64,000 bases of DNA from Batkoa obscura (taxonomy: Eukaryota > Entomophthoromycota > Entomophthoromycetes > Entomophthorales > Batkoaceae): NCBI GenBank assembly GCA_030770535.1, contig JASVEC010000001.1, forward strand, positions 2,232,001-2,296,000. The letters are read 5' to 3'. Every line of letters starts with the position of its first letter. Positions within the stretch are counted from its first letter, which is position 1. The notes beneath the pieces are model-generated. The model searched no databases. It was not told the DNA's origin and was given only the letters and a program-made list of their open reading frames with translations. Below, in pieces: positions 24,606-35,924 of this stretch. The translations under genes were made by a program, and so were the position numbers.

Positions 24606-25386
24606 ATATCTTTTAATATTTTTTTAAAGTCAAAAACATTCATTTTGCGAAATTAAAAATCATTTTAAGAACAAAAATTCACATTTATGCAGATAGTTAT
24701 GGGGGTGTTTTTTTTGGCTTCACTACTTTTTCCATCTTTTAAGCGCTATTTGAGTGGAAAAATTGTTAGTAAAATTCCTAAATACAAAAATGCATCCCCA
24801 TATTATTTTAATAGTTGACAGTATTATTACTTATATGAATATAAAGTATATAATATAAAAATTAAAATCAAATGCAAATATAAATAAATTGTATTTTATT
24901 ATTATAGCAAGGTTAAAGAGCTTGGAGTCAAATGAATTATAGATGATATAATTTTAGAATACAATAGTGCAACTTTAAGAATCGCTCAAATATATTAAAT
25001 TTAAACTAGCATGGTACTGAATTTTGTATATTTTATGTATAGGGTTTATTAACTTTATATACTTGATAGTTATTATGATTCTTTCACAGATACGAATTAC
25101 TTTATTAAATCCAATAAACTATGTGATGATATTAAACTATGATATAAACATCTAATAAAACAAATTAATCCTATAACAAACAGCTATAGTGAAGCTCAAA
25201 GGATAATAGTATATTATTGAAGAAGCTTACCAGGCAAGTTTTAGTCTAGTATTATTGAACTGCTTATTAAATTAAACTTTATTACCTTTATTTACCCTGA
25301 AAATAATTCTAATTCTATAAAATAAATTAAGCTACAAAATCTAAATAACAATTTACTATAAAGTTATAATTTAATAATAGAAAGGA
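24606..25386. other. Intergenic with MITE copy 2
   Basis: About 780 bases upstream of the cofactor C gene. Contains the MITE at 24698-24802 and otherwise nothing recognised. Confidence 0.6.
24698..24802 (-). mobile_element. TA-flanked MITE, copy 2
   Basis: A well-preserved reversed copy: TA, then TGGGGGTGTTTTTTTTGGC, internal CTTTTTCCATCTTTTAAGCG, ending GCATCCCCA then TA. It sits 93 bases before the start codon of the cofactor C gene, inside its likely promoter. Confidence 0.8.
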
Positions 25387-25878
25387 TTAATAGTTATTTG
25401 GAATGGTCAAAACGTAATAAACATCAGTATCCTTAACAAATAACTCTTTAGCACCATAACCAAAGGCCATACCATTGGACATATTAATTGAAACTTTACC
25501 AAGTACTTCTCCACTTTGTAAGCGTGTTTTAGCAATGAAGAGCTCAAGACCATCACCTTCATGACCAGCTTCTAATGGTGTAAAACCTTGAACTTGCAAG
25601 CGACCATAACACTCCTTCCATTGGAGCGTACGAGCATCACCAACTAAAACTTCATATTCCTTTTCAAGTACCTCTTTACCACCAAAGGAGATTAAACAAC
25701 CTTCTAAATGAGGAGCGGTTTTACCTGGGATCAAAGAACCTTTGTACATGGTACGTGCAATAAATAATGGTCTACCATCATTTTCAGATCCACCTTGAAC
25801 AGCATTGGGTGGTACAATACCATTACTGGCTCTTACCCATTGTAATTGAGGATGACTACGACCTAATTTTTGTGACAT
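25387..25878 (-). CDS. DM9-repeat (DUF3421) protein
   Basis: An intronless gene of 163 residues made of two DM9 repeats (about residues 14-80 and 85-155). Key features are LQWVRASNGIVPPNAVQGG, GRPLFIARTMYKGSLIPGK, LISFGGKEVLEKEYEVLV, then the second unit LQWKECYGRLQVQGFTPLEA, LELFIAKTRLQSGEVLGKV and FGYGAKELFVKDTDVYYVL. In animals, DM9 proteins are cytosolic or secreted mannose-binding lectins and immune recognition factors. In fungi they are little studied. There is no signal peptide, so a cytosolic product is likely. It stands alone between long spacers and its codon use looks like a well-expressed gene. Confidence 0.88.
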   Translation of the reverse strand: MSQKLGRSHPQLQWVRASNGIVPPNAVQGGSENDGRPLFIARTMYKGSLIPGKTAPHLEGCLISFGGKEVLEKEYEVLVGDARTLQWKECYGRLQVQGFTPLEAGHEGDGLELFIAKTRLQSGEVLGKVSINMSNGMAFGYGAKELFVKDTDVYYVLTIPNNY

Positions 25879-28188
25879 TTTAAATAATTTTATAATAAAA
25901 AAGAAATAAAATTATGTTTGTTTGATTTTTATATGTCCTTTGAAGTTACCGAAGCATGACATCACCAGTTAAAAATAACATCACTCAACCCAGTTTTATT
26001 ATGGTTAAAATTACGTTTGATTGGATTATGCCTGTTTCAAATCAAATAAAATCATCATTCACTTTTGATTCCAAACTTTGTAAGTTGATTTTTATAATAA
26101 GCGGCCTAACTACATGGTAAAATTTTTATCTAAAATTTTAATCTTACTAAAATAGTAATTTAATACCATTTTATAACATTTTTATCAAGAATATTAATAA
26201 ACCTTGTATATATTTTATTATGCAACTTTAATTTTTAGACATTGATAATATATAAAATATTTCTGCGGACATTTTTTAAGAACTTTATTAGCAAATCGGA
26301 CGAAATTAATATTGAATAGAAAATGGACAGAAAAATGAAACAAAATGACATATTCATTATAGAAATGATGAAATAGATCTGTCAAAGTATAATGACTATA
26401 ATAGAACTCTAATTTTAGGAATCAAAACCTTGCACTTAACTAACAGTGAAACTAGCCCTAAACTCAACAGCATTAAAACTAGTGATGCTTTTAATTAAAA
26501 GTAGTATAGAATATCAATTTAAAAATACTTTAAAATCAACTAGTCTTTTATAAGTTAGCTATAGCTATTCTAATTCCATAGTATTGTTTTTGATAGGAAT
26601 TTATTTCATCTAAAAATCACAATTTTCAAAATGCAAATTTTGCTATCTTTAGCAAATCAACTATCTTTGTGTAAAGTATAAGGTATATAGGATATTTGAT
26701 AAGTTTGCTTATATAAAATTTAAAACCAATAACATATTAAAAATATTTGAAAACTTTTAATTATAAACTAATGTATAAAATAAAACGCTCTTTATTTAAC
26801 TTTTTTATAAATTTCAAAAGACTACTTACATGGTTGGAACTTCTACAATGAAAATATATAGCTTTAACTCTCATATATTTATAAATAATTGGAAGGGGGG
26901 GAATTTTATTGAGTAAAAATTTAGTTGATATTAGTAAATTATTAAATGATGAAGCGTCATCTGGTACAAAAGTTACTATAATAAGTTTTTAATAAATGGT
27001 TACATAAAATAACTTTTCCATAAATGCTAGACTTGAGTTAATTTTTCCTTTAACTCTATCAATAAACTCTCACACAATATTTAACAAAGTTAAACGCATA
27101 ATAATTTCTGAATTATCTCGTCCTTTAAATATTGGGGCTTTTATATCCATAACTTCCTATTATTGATTTGATACTGATTTGATACCCTCTTCATTTCTGG
27201 ATCCAATCTCTAGCATACTACAATCCTTGAATACAACATTCACCGATATTTAAATTTTTCAACTATTAATTCGATAAAATTCTCTCAAGGATATACTTCA
27301 GCTTTTTTACTATGTATTTCACCTTCTAAGAAATCAACACCCAACAAATACATTCTAATTGCACATTGAAGTGATGTTTTACAAATATTAAAATTCTTGT
27401 CAGAGACACTTAAAGTGAAAGCCTCACTGTTTAGCAAAGTCAAATGGAAAACTTAATCAGTACTTTTATCTATAGTCATATTATGAGTTTGTTATTGTTT
27501 GTTAATATTTTGAATGATTGTAACTATATTATAATATAGGAATATAAATCAACTCGATTTGAGTCGTATTTAATACCAAAGATGATAAATTAGTAAAATA
27601 AGTTAAAAATAAAAAATAAAAGATAAAGTTTTTAGACTAATAAACATGACTTTTTATATTAGTTTACTTTACATAATTGCTATAAGCAACTGATGTACTA
27701 ATATATTAATAAATAACTAATGAGATATCAAATTGATAAATAATTAATATTGTAATAAAGGGTTAATCAATATAATATAAAAACAGTAAGTAACTGATAA
27801 AATAACAATATTAAATTAACTTTAGTAATTTATATTAAAACTCTACTATCCTTTTATACTATTATAATCCTTTTTTTTGTTTTTAACGTATAGCAAAATA
27901 TAATTAATTATATAATAGGTAGTTAAGTAAGTAAACTCTTTAATACTAATTTGATATAATAAAATCTTATAAAATTACTTTTGGATTTATGAATATTTAA
28001 ATGAAAATACGAATAATGAATAATATATATAATTATTAATCTTTATAATTATTGTAGTATCAAAAATAAATAAATAAACTAATTCAATAACCTTTAAAAT
28101 ATTAAATAAAACCATTAAAATCCAAAATTAAATTTAAATCATTTCTATTTTAATATTAATTTTTTCAAATCAGCTAAAATAAAAACAC
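25879..28188. other. Intergenic, 2.3 kb, with a decayed coding-like stretch
   Basis: AT-rich spacer. Apart from the minus-strand relic at about 26880-27470 I see no gene, RNA or MITE. Confidence 0.55.
26880..27470 (-). pseudogene. Decayed coding-like stretch, unidentified
   Basis: On the minus strand, several stop-interrupted pieces read like protein: LTLLNSEAFTLSVSDKNFNI, TSLQCAIRMYLLGVDFLEGE and, in another frame, MDIKAPIFKGRDNSEIIMRL. GC is higher than the surroundings. I cannot name a family. It may be a host pseudogene or simply chance. Confidence 0.3.
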
Positions 28189-30025
28189 TTAAACATTTTT
28201 ATCTTCACCTTCAATTTTCATTTCAGGAGCATCAAGATCATTTGATTCAGTATCTTCCGGAATAGAATACAATTTAACAATAGGCTTAATAGGGTCCTTA
28301 ACGAGGATATATTTACCTTCTTCAAGAGTAAGACAGAGACGAACAATAGCATAAACAATACCCCAACCAGAAGAAAATTGGAAATTCATTTGAGAAACAA
28401 AATCATTTGGTCGATATTGCATTGTAGTTAATATTTGATGACGACGATTGTCTTTTGGATTAATACGTGATACCCATCCCAATTTAAGTAAATTAGCATT
28501 AGCTAATATAGCTTGTACTGCCCATCGAGTTAATTTACAATTGTTATTCTTCATTTCGGTGGCTACAACTGCTCCTCGTTGACTATCTAATTTACTTCTC
28601 CAATCTAAAGCACCTCCTGACCCTTGTGCTTTAGAATCAAATTCATTTAAGGCTCTTACTAATAAATATTTATCAGTACCATCACTACCTTTTTGTACAC
28701 CATCTACTTCAGTACGTACAATTAAACCAATTTCAGTATCTAATTCAAATCGACGATAACGATAGGCAGCTGAACCAACTTCAGTAGTATTGATATTACT
28801 ATCATAAAATGGATTTGGTTTTTCAAATGTTTTTAATTTACTAGAATCTAATACTTGATTTAAGAAAGCTTGGTTAATTTGTAATGCTTCTTGAGATAAG
28901 GAAGCTGGTGAATTTAAATTTTCCTTTTCAGTACCATTTTGAACTTCAGATGGTGGATCAGATGCATTTTCATTGACTGTAATAGAATCAATTGGACCAC
29001 CTTTACGTTTATCAAAGAATAATTTATCACCAATACGATTAACTAAAATATCCCAAGGTTGTACTGATCTTGGTGAACACATTAATAAAGCTAATATAGT
29101 ATCAGTAATAAATACAGTGGCATCTTCTGTTTTAGCATATTCTTGTAAAATTGGATCTTCACTAGTTGATAAACTATATTTAAGTTCTTCATTATTTGTT
29201 TTTAATAAACTATCATTAGTAGTTGGTTTATCAAATTTCTTATTATAATGATATAATTGTCCATGAATAGATAAATCAACTGGATCAATTACATTATGAC
29301 TTAATTTGGCAATACGATTAAGTTCAATATCTTCAACAACAGTCCATTCAGGTTGAATACGTACAGAAGCATCTTTAGTACGCTAAAATTTAAATTTAAA
29401 TAAATTTTATAAATCAATTTAAATCAATTTAAAACTTACACGATCATAATTATTATAACCATAACGATTATTATTTTGCTTATTATTAGCATTATGTTTG
29501 GTATTAGTATTACCCTTTTGATTACCAGTATTACGTACATTTGTTTTTTGAGTATTGGTTCTTGTATTCTATCATTAATATTAATAAATAGAATCAAATT
29601 AAACAACTTAGTTATTATTACCCCTTTAGTTAAAGTAGTTTTTTTCTGAATAGTTTTAGAATCTACTAAAGAGAAAGAAGCGTCGTCAATATTATGGAAA
29701 GCAAATGGATTTTCACCACTAGCACCATAAGCTTGTTCTATATTAAATAAAAAAAGAAAATAGATAAATATCACATAAAATTCTATATTATTAAACTATT
29801 TTAAATTTTACCTTTTCTACCTTGTTTACGATTATTATCCAATTGACGATTATTAGCTTCATTAGACCAATCAGCAAACTTACCAATACGATCACTTTTA
29901 GAAAATGGAGCATATGGTATTTGATTAAAATTTTTATCTAAATGGCTCATATTTGGTCCCCAAGATAATTCATTATCTTCTACAATAGGTAATTGAAAAC
30001 TAGGTTTAGCACCGTTGGAAGTCAT
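28189..30025 (-). CDS. Translation initiation factor eIF3 subunit D
   Basis: eIF3d is the cap-binding subunit of eIF3, which recruits selected mRNAs to the 40S ribosome. Four exons (29812-30025, 29622-29737, 29440-29568, 28189-29382; introns 53-74 bases) give 550 residues. The N-terminus has the family pattern FQLPIVEDNELSWGP and YAPFSKSDRIGKFADWSNEA. An RNA-binding Asn/Arg-rich linker (residues about 115-150) follows. The core has RIQPEWTVVEDIELNRIAKL, MCSPRSVQPWDILVNRIGDK, NPFYDSNINTTEVGSAAYRY and LDWRSKLDSQRGAVVATEMK. The C-terminus is acidic, as in homologues. It is divergent from RLP24 across 211 bases, so the two translation genes share an upstream region. Confidence 0.96.
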
Positions 30026-30236
30026 ATTTTTCTTTTTTTTTAAAGTAAAATTTTTTTTAAAATTCTAATTAATTTTTTTACTTGAAATTGTCAGCTTAAA
30101 AATCCCATATTCCATGAGAAAATGGAATTGAAATTCAATGAAAAATAGCCAATGAAATGAAGGAACAAAAAGTACATTATTTGAAATTAATTGAAAATAA
30201 CTACTTTCTTTTTAATAAAAAGTCCATTTTAAAAAG
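30026..30236. promoter_or_regulatory. Shared bidirectional promoter, eIF3d and RLP24
   Basis: Only 211 bases separate the start codons of two translation-related genes. The spacer holds a 13-base palindrome ATTGAAATTCAAT (30127-30139) and A-rich runs. Co-regulation is inferred from the arrangement only. Confidence 0.5.
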
Positions 30237-30921
30237 ATGAGAATTGAAAAGTGTTATTTTTGTTCCTCAAGTTGTTATCCAGGTCATGGTGTTATGTTTG
30301 TTAGAAATGATAGTAAAGTAAGTTGAATTTTATAATCAATTATTAATTTAAAATAGTAATAATTGAATATTTACTAAAGATTATTTTTTAAAATTTAATA
30401 ATAGACTTTTCGATTCTGTCGTTCCAAATGTCATAAAAACTTTAAAATGAAGCGTAATCCACGTAAAGTTAGATGGACAAAGGCATTTAGAAAAAGTGCT
30501 GGAAAAGAAATGGTTATTGTAATTCAAATTTATTAATTTATTTTATAAACAGATTATTTAACAGTTCTATTTTATAGGATTCCACTTTTGAATTTGAAAA
30601 GAGACGTAATATTCCTGTACGATATGATCGTAATTTAATGAGTAATACAATCAATGTTATTAAAAGGGTTACTGAAATTCGTGCCAAAAGAGAGCGTAAT
30701 TATTTCAAGAATCGGTAATTTAATTATTTAATATTAAATTTTATTTTATTTATTAATATTATATATATAGTATGCAAGGTAATAAAGAAAGAGAGAAACA
30801 AACAGCTATTAAAGAAGTACAACATCATCTTAATATGTTACCATTTGAAAAAGAAACTATTCAACAATCTTTGGATAAAGTTAGAAATCAAGAAAATAAG
30901 GTTAATGAAATGGAAGATTAA
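30237..30921 (+). CDS. RLP24: Ribosome biogenesis protein Rlp24 (L24-like)
   Basis: Rlp24 is a placeholder for ribosomal protein eL24 on pre-60S particles, removed in the cytoplasm by the AAA-ATPase Drg1. Four exons (30237-30317, 30405-30518, 30578-30714, 30771-30921) give about 160 residues. The zinc-binding N-terminus [18 protein letters not shown] and [20 protein letters not shown] supplies the C-x2-C...C-x3-C set. [17 protein letters not shown] and [20 protein letters not shown] follow. The FEFEKRRN segment separates Rlp24 from eL24 itself. The start at MRIE is invariant in the family. The C-terminal helix (about residues 115-160) is the Drg1-contacting tail in yeast. Splice joins keep family length exactly. 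Confidence 0.95.
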
Positions 30922-31185
30922 TCGAAATCATATTGAGTTGATTGAATGTTAAATTATGTTAATTTTATCTACCACCAAGACTCTTCTTCTTTATTATAAG
31001 CTTTTTTTTATAGAATCTTTATTAGCTATTTTCTTTTTTTGTAATCACTTCCCTCTTTTGAAATAATAATGGAATCATGTTGAATTGATTAAAATTATAT
31101 AGTATAAAATAAGAATCTCTTTTTTTTTTAAATATACTTTTTATTTATTTGCAAATTATTAACTTTTACTTATATATTTAATAGC

Positions 31186-31876
31186 TTAATGAGATTCAAA
31201 GAAACTGGAAATCTCATATTTTAATTGAGGGATACTTTCTTCATTGAGATAATTGCCTAAAAGAAAACAAACATAAATAAATACACATAAGTTTAAAATA
31301 TTAATTTCAACTTACCAGCTGAAAAACAATTACAACCAAAACGAGAAGTTAATTTATTTATGGATTCTTCTGTGATATTTTCACCTAATTTTAACCAATG
31401 AAATACATTACCAGCAAACCATAATTGATTTTCTTCATTAATAGAATAAATAGAATGAGTACTATCAATTAATGCTATAGCTTTTATATAATTTATACTT
31501 TCTATTGGATATTGATTAATTAATTCAATAATCCCATTACTAGCATCTCCATGTCCTATAATATATAATTGATTTGGGTTTGAAGGACTAAAATAAAATA
31601 ATTAGTTATTAGTTAATATTTAATATATTTATATTTAATATTATTAATATTATTAATACATACAATATAATATCTTTAAATAAAGTAATAATATGATTTT
31701 CATAAGTATCATGATTAGGTATAATTAAAGTATTGAATTTATTATTATTTTGATTATCATAAATTGGCTTTCCATTATAAAATAAATTTTGATTTGGGTT
31801 AGCTAAAATTATATCATATCCTAAAGATTGAAAATAATCAACATAACTTAGCATTGTTCCTTCCTAAATAAAATAG

Positions 31877-31907
<31 letters not shown>

Positions 31908-32734
31908 ATTAATGATTCTTAATTATTATTACTTTAATAGAAGTATTAAATATTATTCTTTTTGACCAAATAAACGAACTATTAATATATTATTATTATT
32001 AATATTTAATATATATAGATCTATTTACAAATACTTACTTTTGATCAAAATTATTAATAAATACAACTAATTTTTTACTATTATTTAGTGCATTTTTACT
32101 ACCCAAAATACATATTAATAAGGCTATTTATTAATAAAAATAAAATAATTCTATTTACCTAATCATAACTTCAGTATATACTTCTTCTTTAATCTCTTTT
32201 AAATTAACATTTCTTTTTCTCACTTTTTCTTTTTCAATATTAATTTTATATAATAACATTTCATAATCTAATATCATTTGTTTTTTAATTATATCAATTA
32301 CTTCAACTAAAGAATTTATTATTATCAATTTATTTTAATAATAGAAATAAAATCAAATAAAATTAACTTACTTAATATAATAAAACTTAATTTTTCATAT
32401 TTTTTAAATTGAGGATCATTTGAAAATGCAGACCCTTTAAATTCAGAAGTAGCTATAGACCAATCTAATCCAGTTAGTATATTTTTGATTTTATCTGATC
32501 GGATACAAAAATTAGTAGAAGATAAGGGGACATCATCTTCAAATATAAATTAAAAGAGAAATGTTTTAATTTTTTTGTTAAATCTTATTGTTAATTGAGA
32601 TTACTTAATTCTATTGAAAATTCATTTTTATTTTCTTCTTCTTCTTCTTCATTAAGTTTTAATCTATTTAATTTTTCAATAGTTGTATTATTATATATTA
32701 ATTTCTCTCTTCGACTTGGACGTAATCGAAACAT
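31186..32734 (-). CDS. Arb2/FAM172-like alpha/beta-hydrolase-fold protein
   Basis: A homologue of fission yeast Arb2 (argonaute siRNA chaperone complex) and animal FAM172A. About six exons run on the minus strand. The N-terminus has MFRLRPSRREKLIYN and a Glu run. The Arb2 fold is seen in LVVFINNFD, TMLSYVDYFQSLGYDIILAN (like the family's GSMFPYLKQALKLNYGVIIL), NTLIIPNHDTYENHI, LYIIGHGDASNGIIELINQY, and KAIALIDSTHSIYSINEENQ, which parallels FAM172A VTAVALTDSVHNVWHQEA. The C-terminus FGCNCFSAGNYLNEES parallels the VSAGTDRHE block. The nucleophile elbow is GHGDAS, not the family AHSYGG, so the serine is shifted or lost. Whether it acts in RNA silencing is unknown. Exon limits are approximate. 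Confidence 0.8.
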
Positions 32735-32876
32735 TCAACTATTTTAAAAAATAATAAAAAATGAAAAAAAATACTTTGATCATCAAATTTTAGTCACTTT
32801 TAATCAAAATAGAAATGCATTAAAAATAAAATCAAATAAACTAAAAGTTAAATTTATTCTTATTATTCCATCAAAA

Positions 32877-35534
32877 TTAATATAACATCAATACATTAAT
32901 TATTGTTAATATCATAAAACTTAAATTGATAATAGAATAAATTTGATAATAATATCCCAATGATAATACTGAATAAACATAAGTAAGTAAAACAATAGGA
33001 ATAAATCCAGAAAATACAATTTCACCAACACTCTTTAATAACCCTCTAAGAATCTTATAGAACGAGTTATTTGTTTTCTTTTTCTCTTCTTTCTCTTCTT
33101 TCTCTTCTTTCTCTTGTTTTTTTTCTTTTTCTTTTTCTTTTCTCTCTTTCTCTTTCTCTTTCTCTTTCTCTTTCTCTTTCTCTTTCTCTTTCTCTTTCTC
33201 TTTTTCTTTTTCTTTTTCTTTCTTTTCCTCTTTACTCTTCTCAATTATAAAAAGAATCTTGTATAAAGCATAGATAATATAAAATCCAATAAATAATAAT
33301 TGAAAATTACCCATATTAAAGGTATCTAATATTGGTTGCCAACGTTCATTATCACTATTTTCATTTGGAAAATACAAACCATAAATATAAATATGATGAT
33401 TATATTTTGCTTGATTTTTAATGTATACTCCAGGATTACCATAACTTGATTCCAAATTACCATAATAAATTGGAAAATTAATTATATATAAACAATAAAA
33501 TAATAATAATTGGTACATATACTTATTTCTATATATAAAATAGTGTAATAAATTATTATTATTATTATTATTATTATTATAAACTATTAAATCCATTAAT
33601 AATAAAGTTGAAAGTACAATTGTATATAATATAATAAATATATTTTTAATAATATATTCCATATTACTTTGTATTATTTTATTACCATAACTATTGATTT
33701 CTGTAGGTTCATTTAATTTGTCTAAATTGAATGTTAAATTATGCCATCCAATAAAATCATTACTATCTTGAACTTGAATACTTAATTGATGAGTATTTTT
33801 TGAATACAGTTGATTATTAAATTGGATTTCATATAAATTGTTTTTAACAAATTGAATTTGATTTGTTAATAACTCATTATCAATCGTTATTTGAATATAT
33901 TTGATTTCAGTTGAGTTAAATATTAGAAATCGAATAGTTTCTATTTCTTTCATTAATTTCAAATTATCATGTTGATTTAAAATAAATTTATTGTCTTTAA
34001 TATTAGTAATCAATATAATAGGCTTACTATAAATATTTGTTGGTAATTTAGTTACTATGTCTCCTTTTTCATTTTCTTCAATATTTAATTGATGATTTTG
34101 ATTAATATCCATTTTTTTATCAATAAAATTAATAATATCATTGTCTATTGAAATAATTCGATAACTTTTATGTTCTACTAAATCAGCTAATTCTAGTTCT
34201 AGTAAGCCATTATCATGATGATGTTTTAAATCAATACCAATACCTAATTAAATATTAAATATTAAATATTAGTATAATAATAATACATATAATATATAAT
34301 ATATATTTTATATATATTGTATAATATATATTGTATGTATATTGTATAATATATATTGTATGTATATTGTATAATATATAATATATAATATATATTGTAT
34401 AATATATAATATATAATATATATTGTATATAATAAATTTACCATAAATTAATTCATGTAAATGACCACATAAATATAAAGAAGATTTTGAAGATAATTGA
34501 TTAAATGATTGATTACTACTTGATTTTGAAAATAATGTTGTTGTAATTGGATAATGACTAATTAAAAAAGAATGATTAATGTCTTTCACCTCCTTTAAAT
34601 TAGATTCTAATAAATCCATTTTTTTACGATCAATATAACTAAAAAAATTAAAATGTCTTGATGTAGAATATTTAGGACTAAAAATAAAAATTAATTAAAA
34701 AACATATTAATATATATTAATTATTACTATCATTATTATTATAATTATTATTAAAATAGAATAAACTTACCAACCATCCATCGAAATAAATTGATATTTG
34801 CCGTAATTTTTATTTAATACATAATTAAAACTAGGTTTCTTTAAACTGCTATAATTTAAAAAGTAGTTATTTTCATGTTCCCATTCAGGTACATTAAAAC
34901 AATCATGATTACCACGAACATCAAACCAATAATTTGCTTTATTTAATATTCCTGCTGACTAAAATGAATAAAAAATTAATTAATTATTACATTATTATTA
35001 CATTATTATTATTACATTATTACTATTACTATATTATTTACTTACTTTTAATGCAGAATTATATAATTTCCATTCTTTTTCAAATTGTTTTGATTTTCTT
35101 TTATCTTTAGATTTGCCATCGACAATATCACCTGTAGCTAATACTAATTCTGGGTTAATAATAGGTAATATACCACTTAAAAACAAATGAAAATTAGATA
35201 ATGCTTCATCATTATAAACAGAGATATGGATATCGGTAACCTATTTAATAATAATAATAATAATAATTATTATTATTATCATTGTTATTGAACTAAATTT
35301 CTATATTTCAATAATATTATTTACTTGTACAAACCAAAATACATTTTCATTAGAAGTTTGAGTTACTTTTGGTTTAACTTGAATTGTAATATCATTATTA
35401 TTTACTTCATTTTCTTTATTGTCTCTATAAAGTGGTCCTTGAGATTCTAAATATACTGTATATCCACGATAAATTAATAGACTTATAAATGTATAATAAA
35501 CGAATTTTGTTATTATAGTAGTTGCTAATAACAT
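32877..35534 (-). CDS. TMEM62-like membrane metallophosphoesterase
   Basis: A membrane protein with a calcineurin-like phosphoesterase domain, similar to animal TMEM62. The N-terminus MLLATTIITKFVYYTFISLL is a signal anchor. Metal-binding motifs follow over several exons: QVTDIHIS (D-x-H), LVLATGDIVDGKSKDK (GD), DVRGNHDCFNVPEW (GNHD), LISHYPITTTLF (H) and LYLCGHLHELIYGK (GHLH), all retained. The last exon (to 34112, with methionine MDINQNHQL in frame) has a beta-rich domain and several membrane helices near 33600-33280 and 33030-32880. Between them lies a cytosolic run of about 40 residues of alternating Lys/Glu. One intron near 34240-34440 is expanded by a TA satellite. The substrate is unknown for the family. 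Confidence 0.85.
33072..33240 (-). repeat. Hexanucleotide repeat encoding Lys/Glu run
   Basis: TTTCTC and related TTTCTT units on the plus strand encode alternating EK and EKE on the minus strand within the TMEM62-like protein, between predicted membrane helices. The run also stays open in a second frame (Arg/Lys), which is a shadow. It is likely length-variable. Confidence 0.85.
34255..34440. repeat. TA-rich satellite inside an intron of the TMEM62-like gene
   Basis: Tandem units of about 27 bases such as TATAATATATATTGTATG repeat with shorter ATATAATATATA units. The enclosing intron is about 200 bases, four times the local norm. Confidence 0.75.
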
Positions 35535-35924
35535 TAATACTTTTTTTTATTAAAAAAGAGATAATGAAAATGAATTTTGGTTTTTATATTTAAAGTTGAA
35601 TTACGTAATAAATAAATAAAATTTTACTACAAAAGTTTGCTTTTATTTCAATTGAAATCTACATAGAATATTAAAGTAAAAGATTAAGAATAACAAATAC
35701 AATCAACTATAAATTTATCAATAATTAGTAAAAAAAATAAGTCATATAATAAAATTATCTTCAATATTGAAATTCAATAGAATAATTAGTCAAAATCTTT
35801 GGTTTTGGGCTAAATTTTTTTGATTTTTATGCTTAGTTAATGCATAAAAGTTCACATTAATTTACCAATTATAGTCAAGCTTAATTCTAATCGATCTTTC
35901 TCAAAATTCTATTTCAAATAAATT
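35535..35924. other. Divergent promoter region, TMEM62-like and PSO2
   Basis: 390 AT-rich bases with no specific site recognised. Confidence 0.5.

Noticed and set aside
33035-33244. Arg/Lys-only frame of 69 codons
   Set aside because: It is a second frame of the hexanucleotide repeat that encodes the Lys/Glu run of the TMEM62-like protein.
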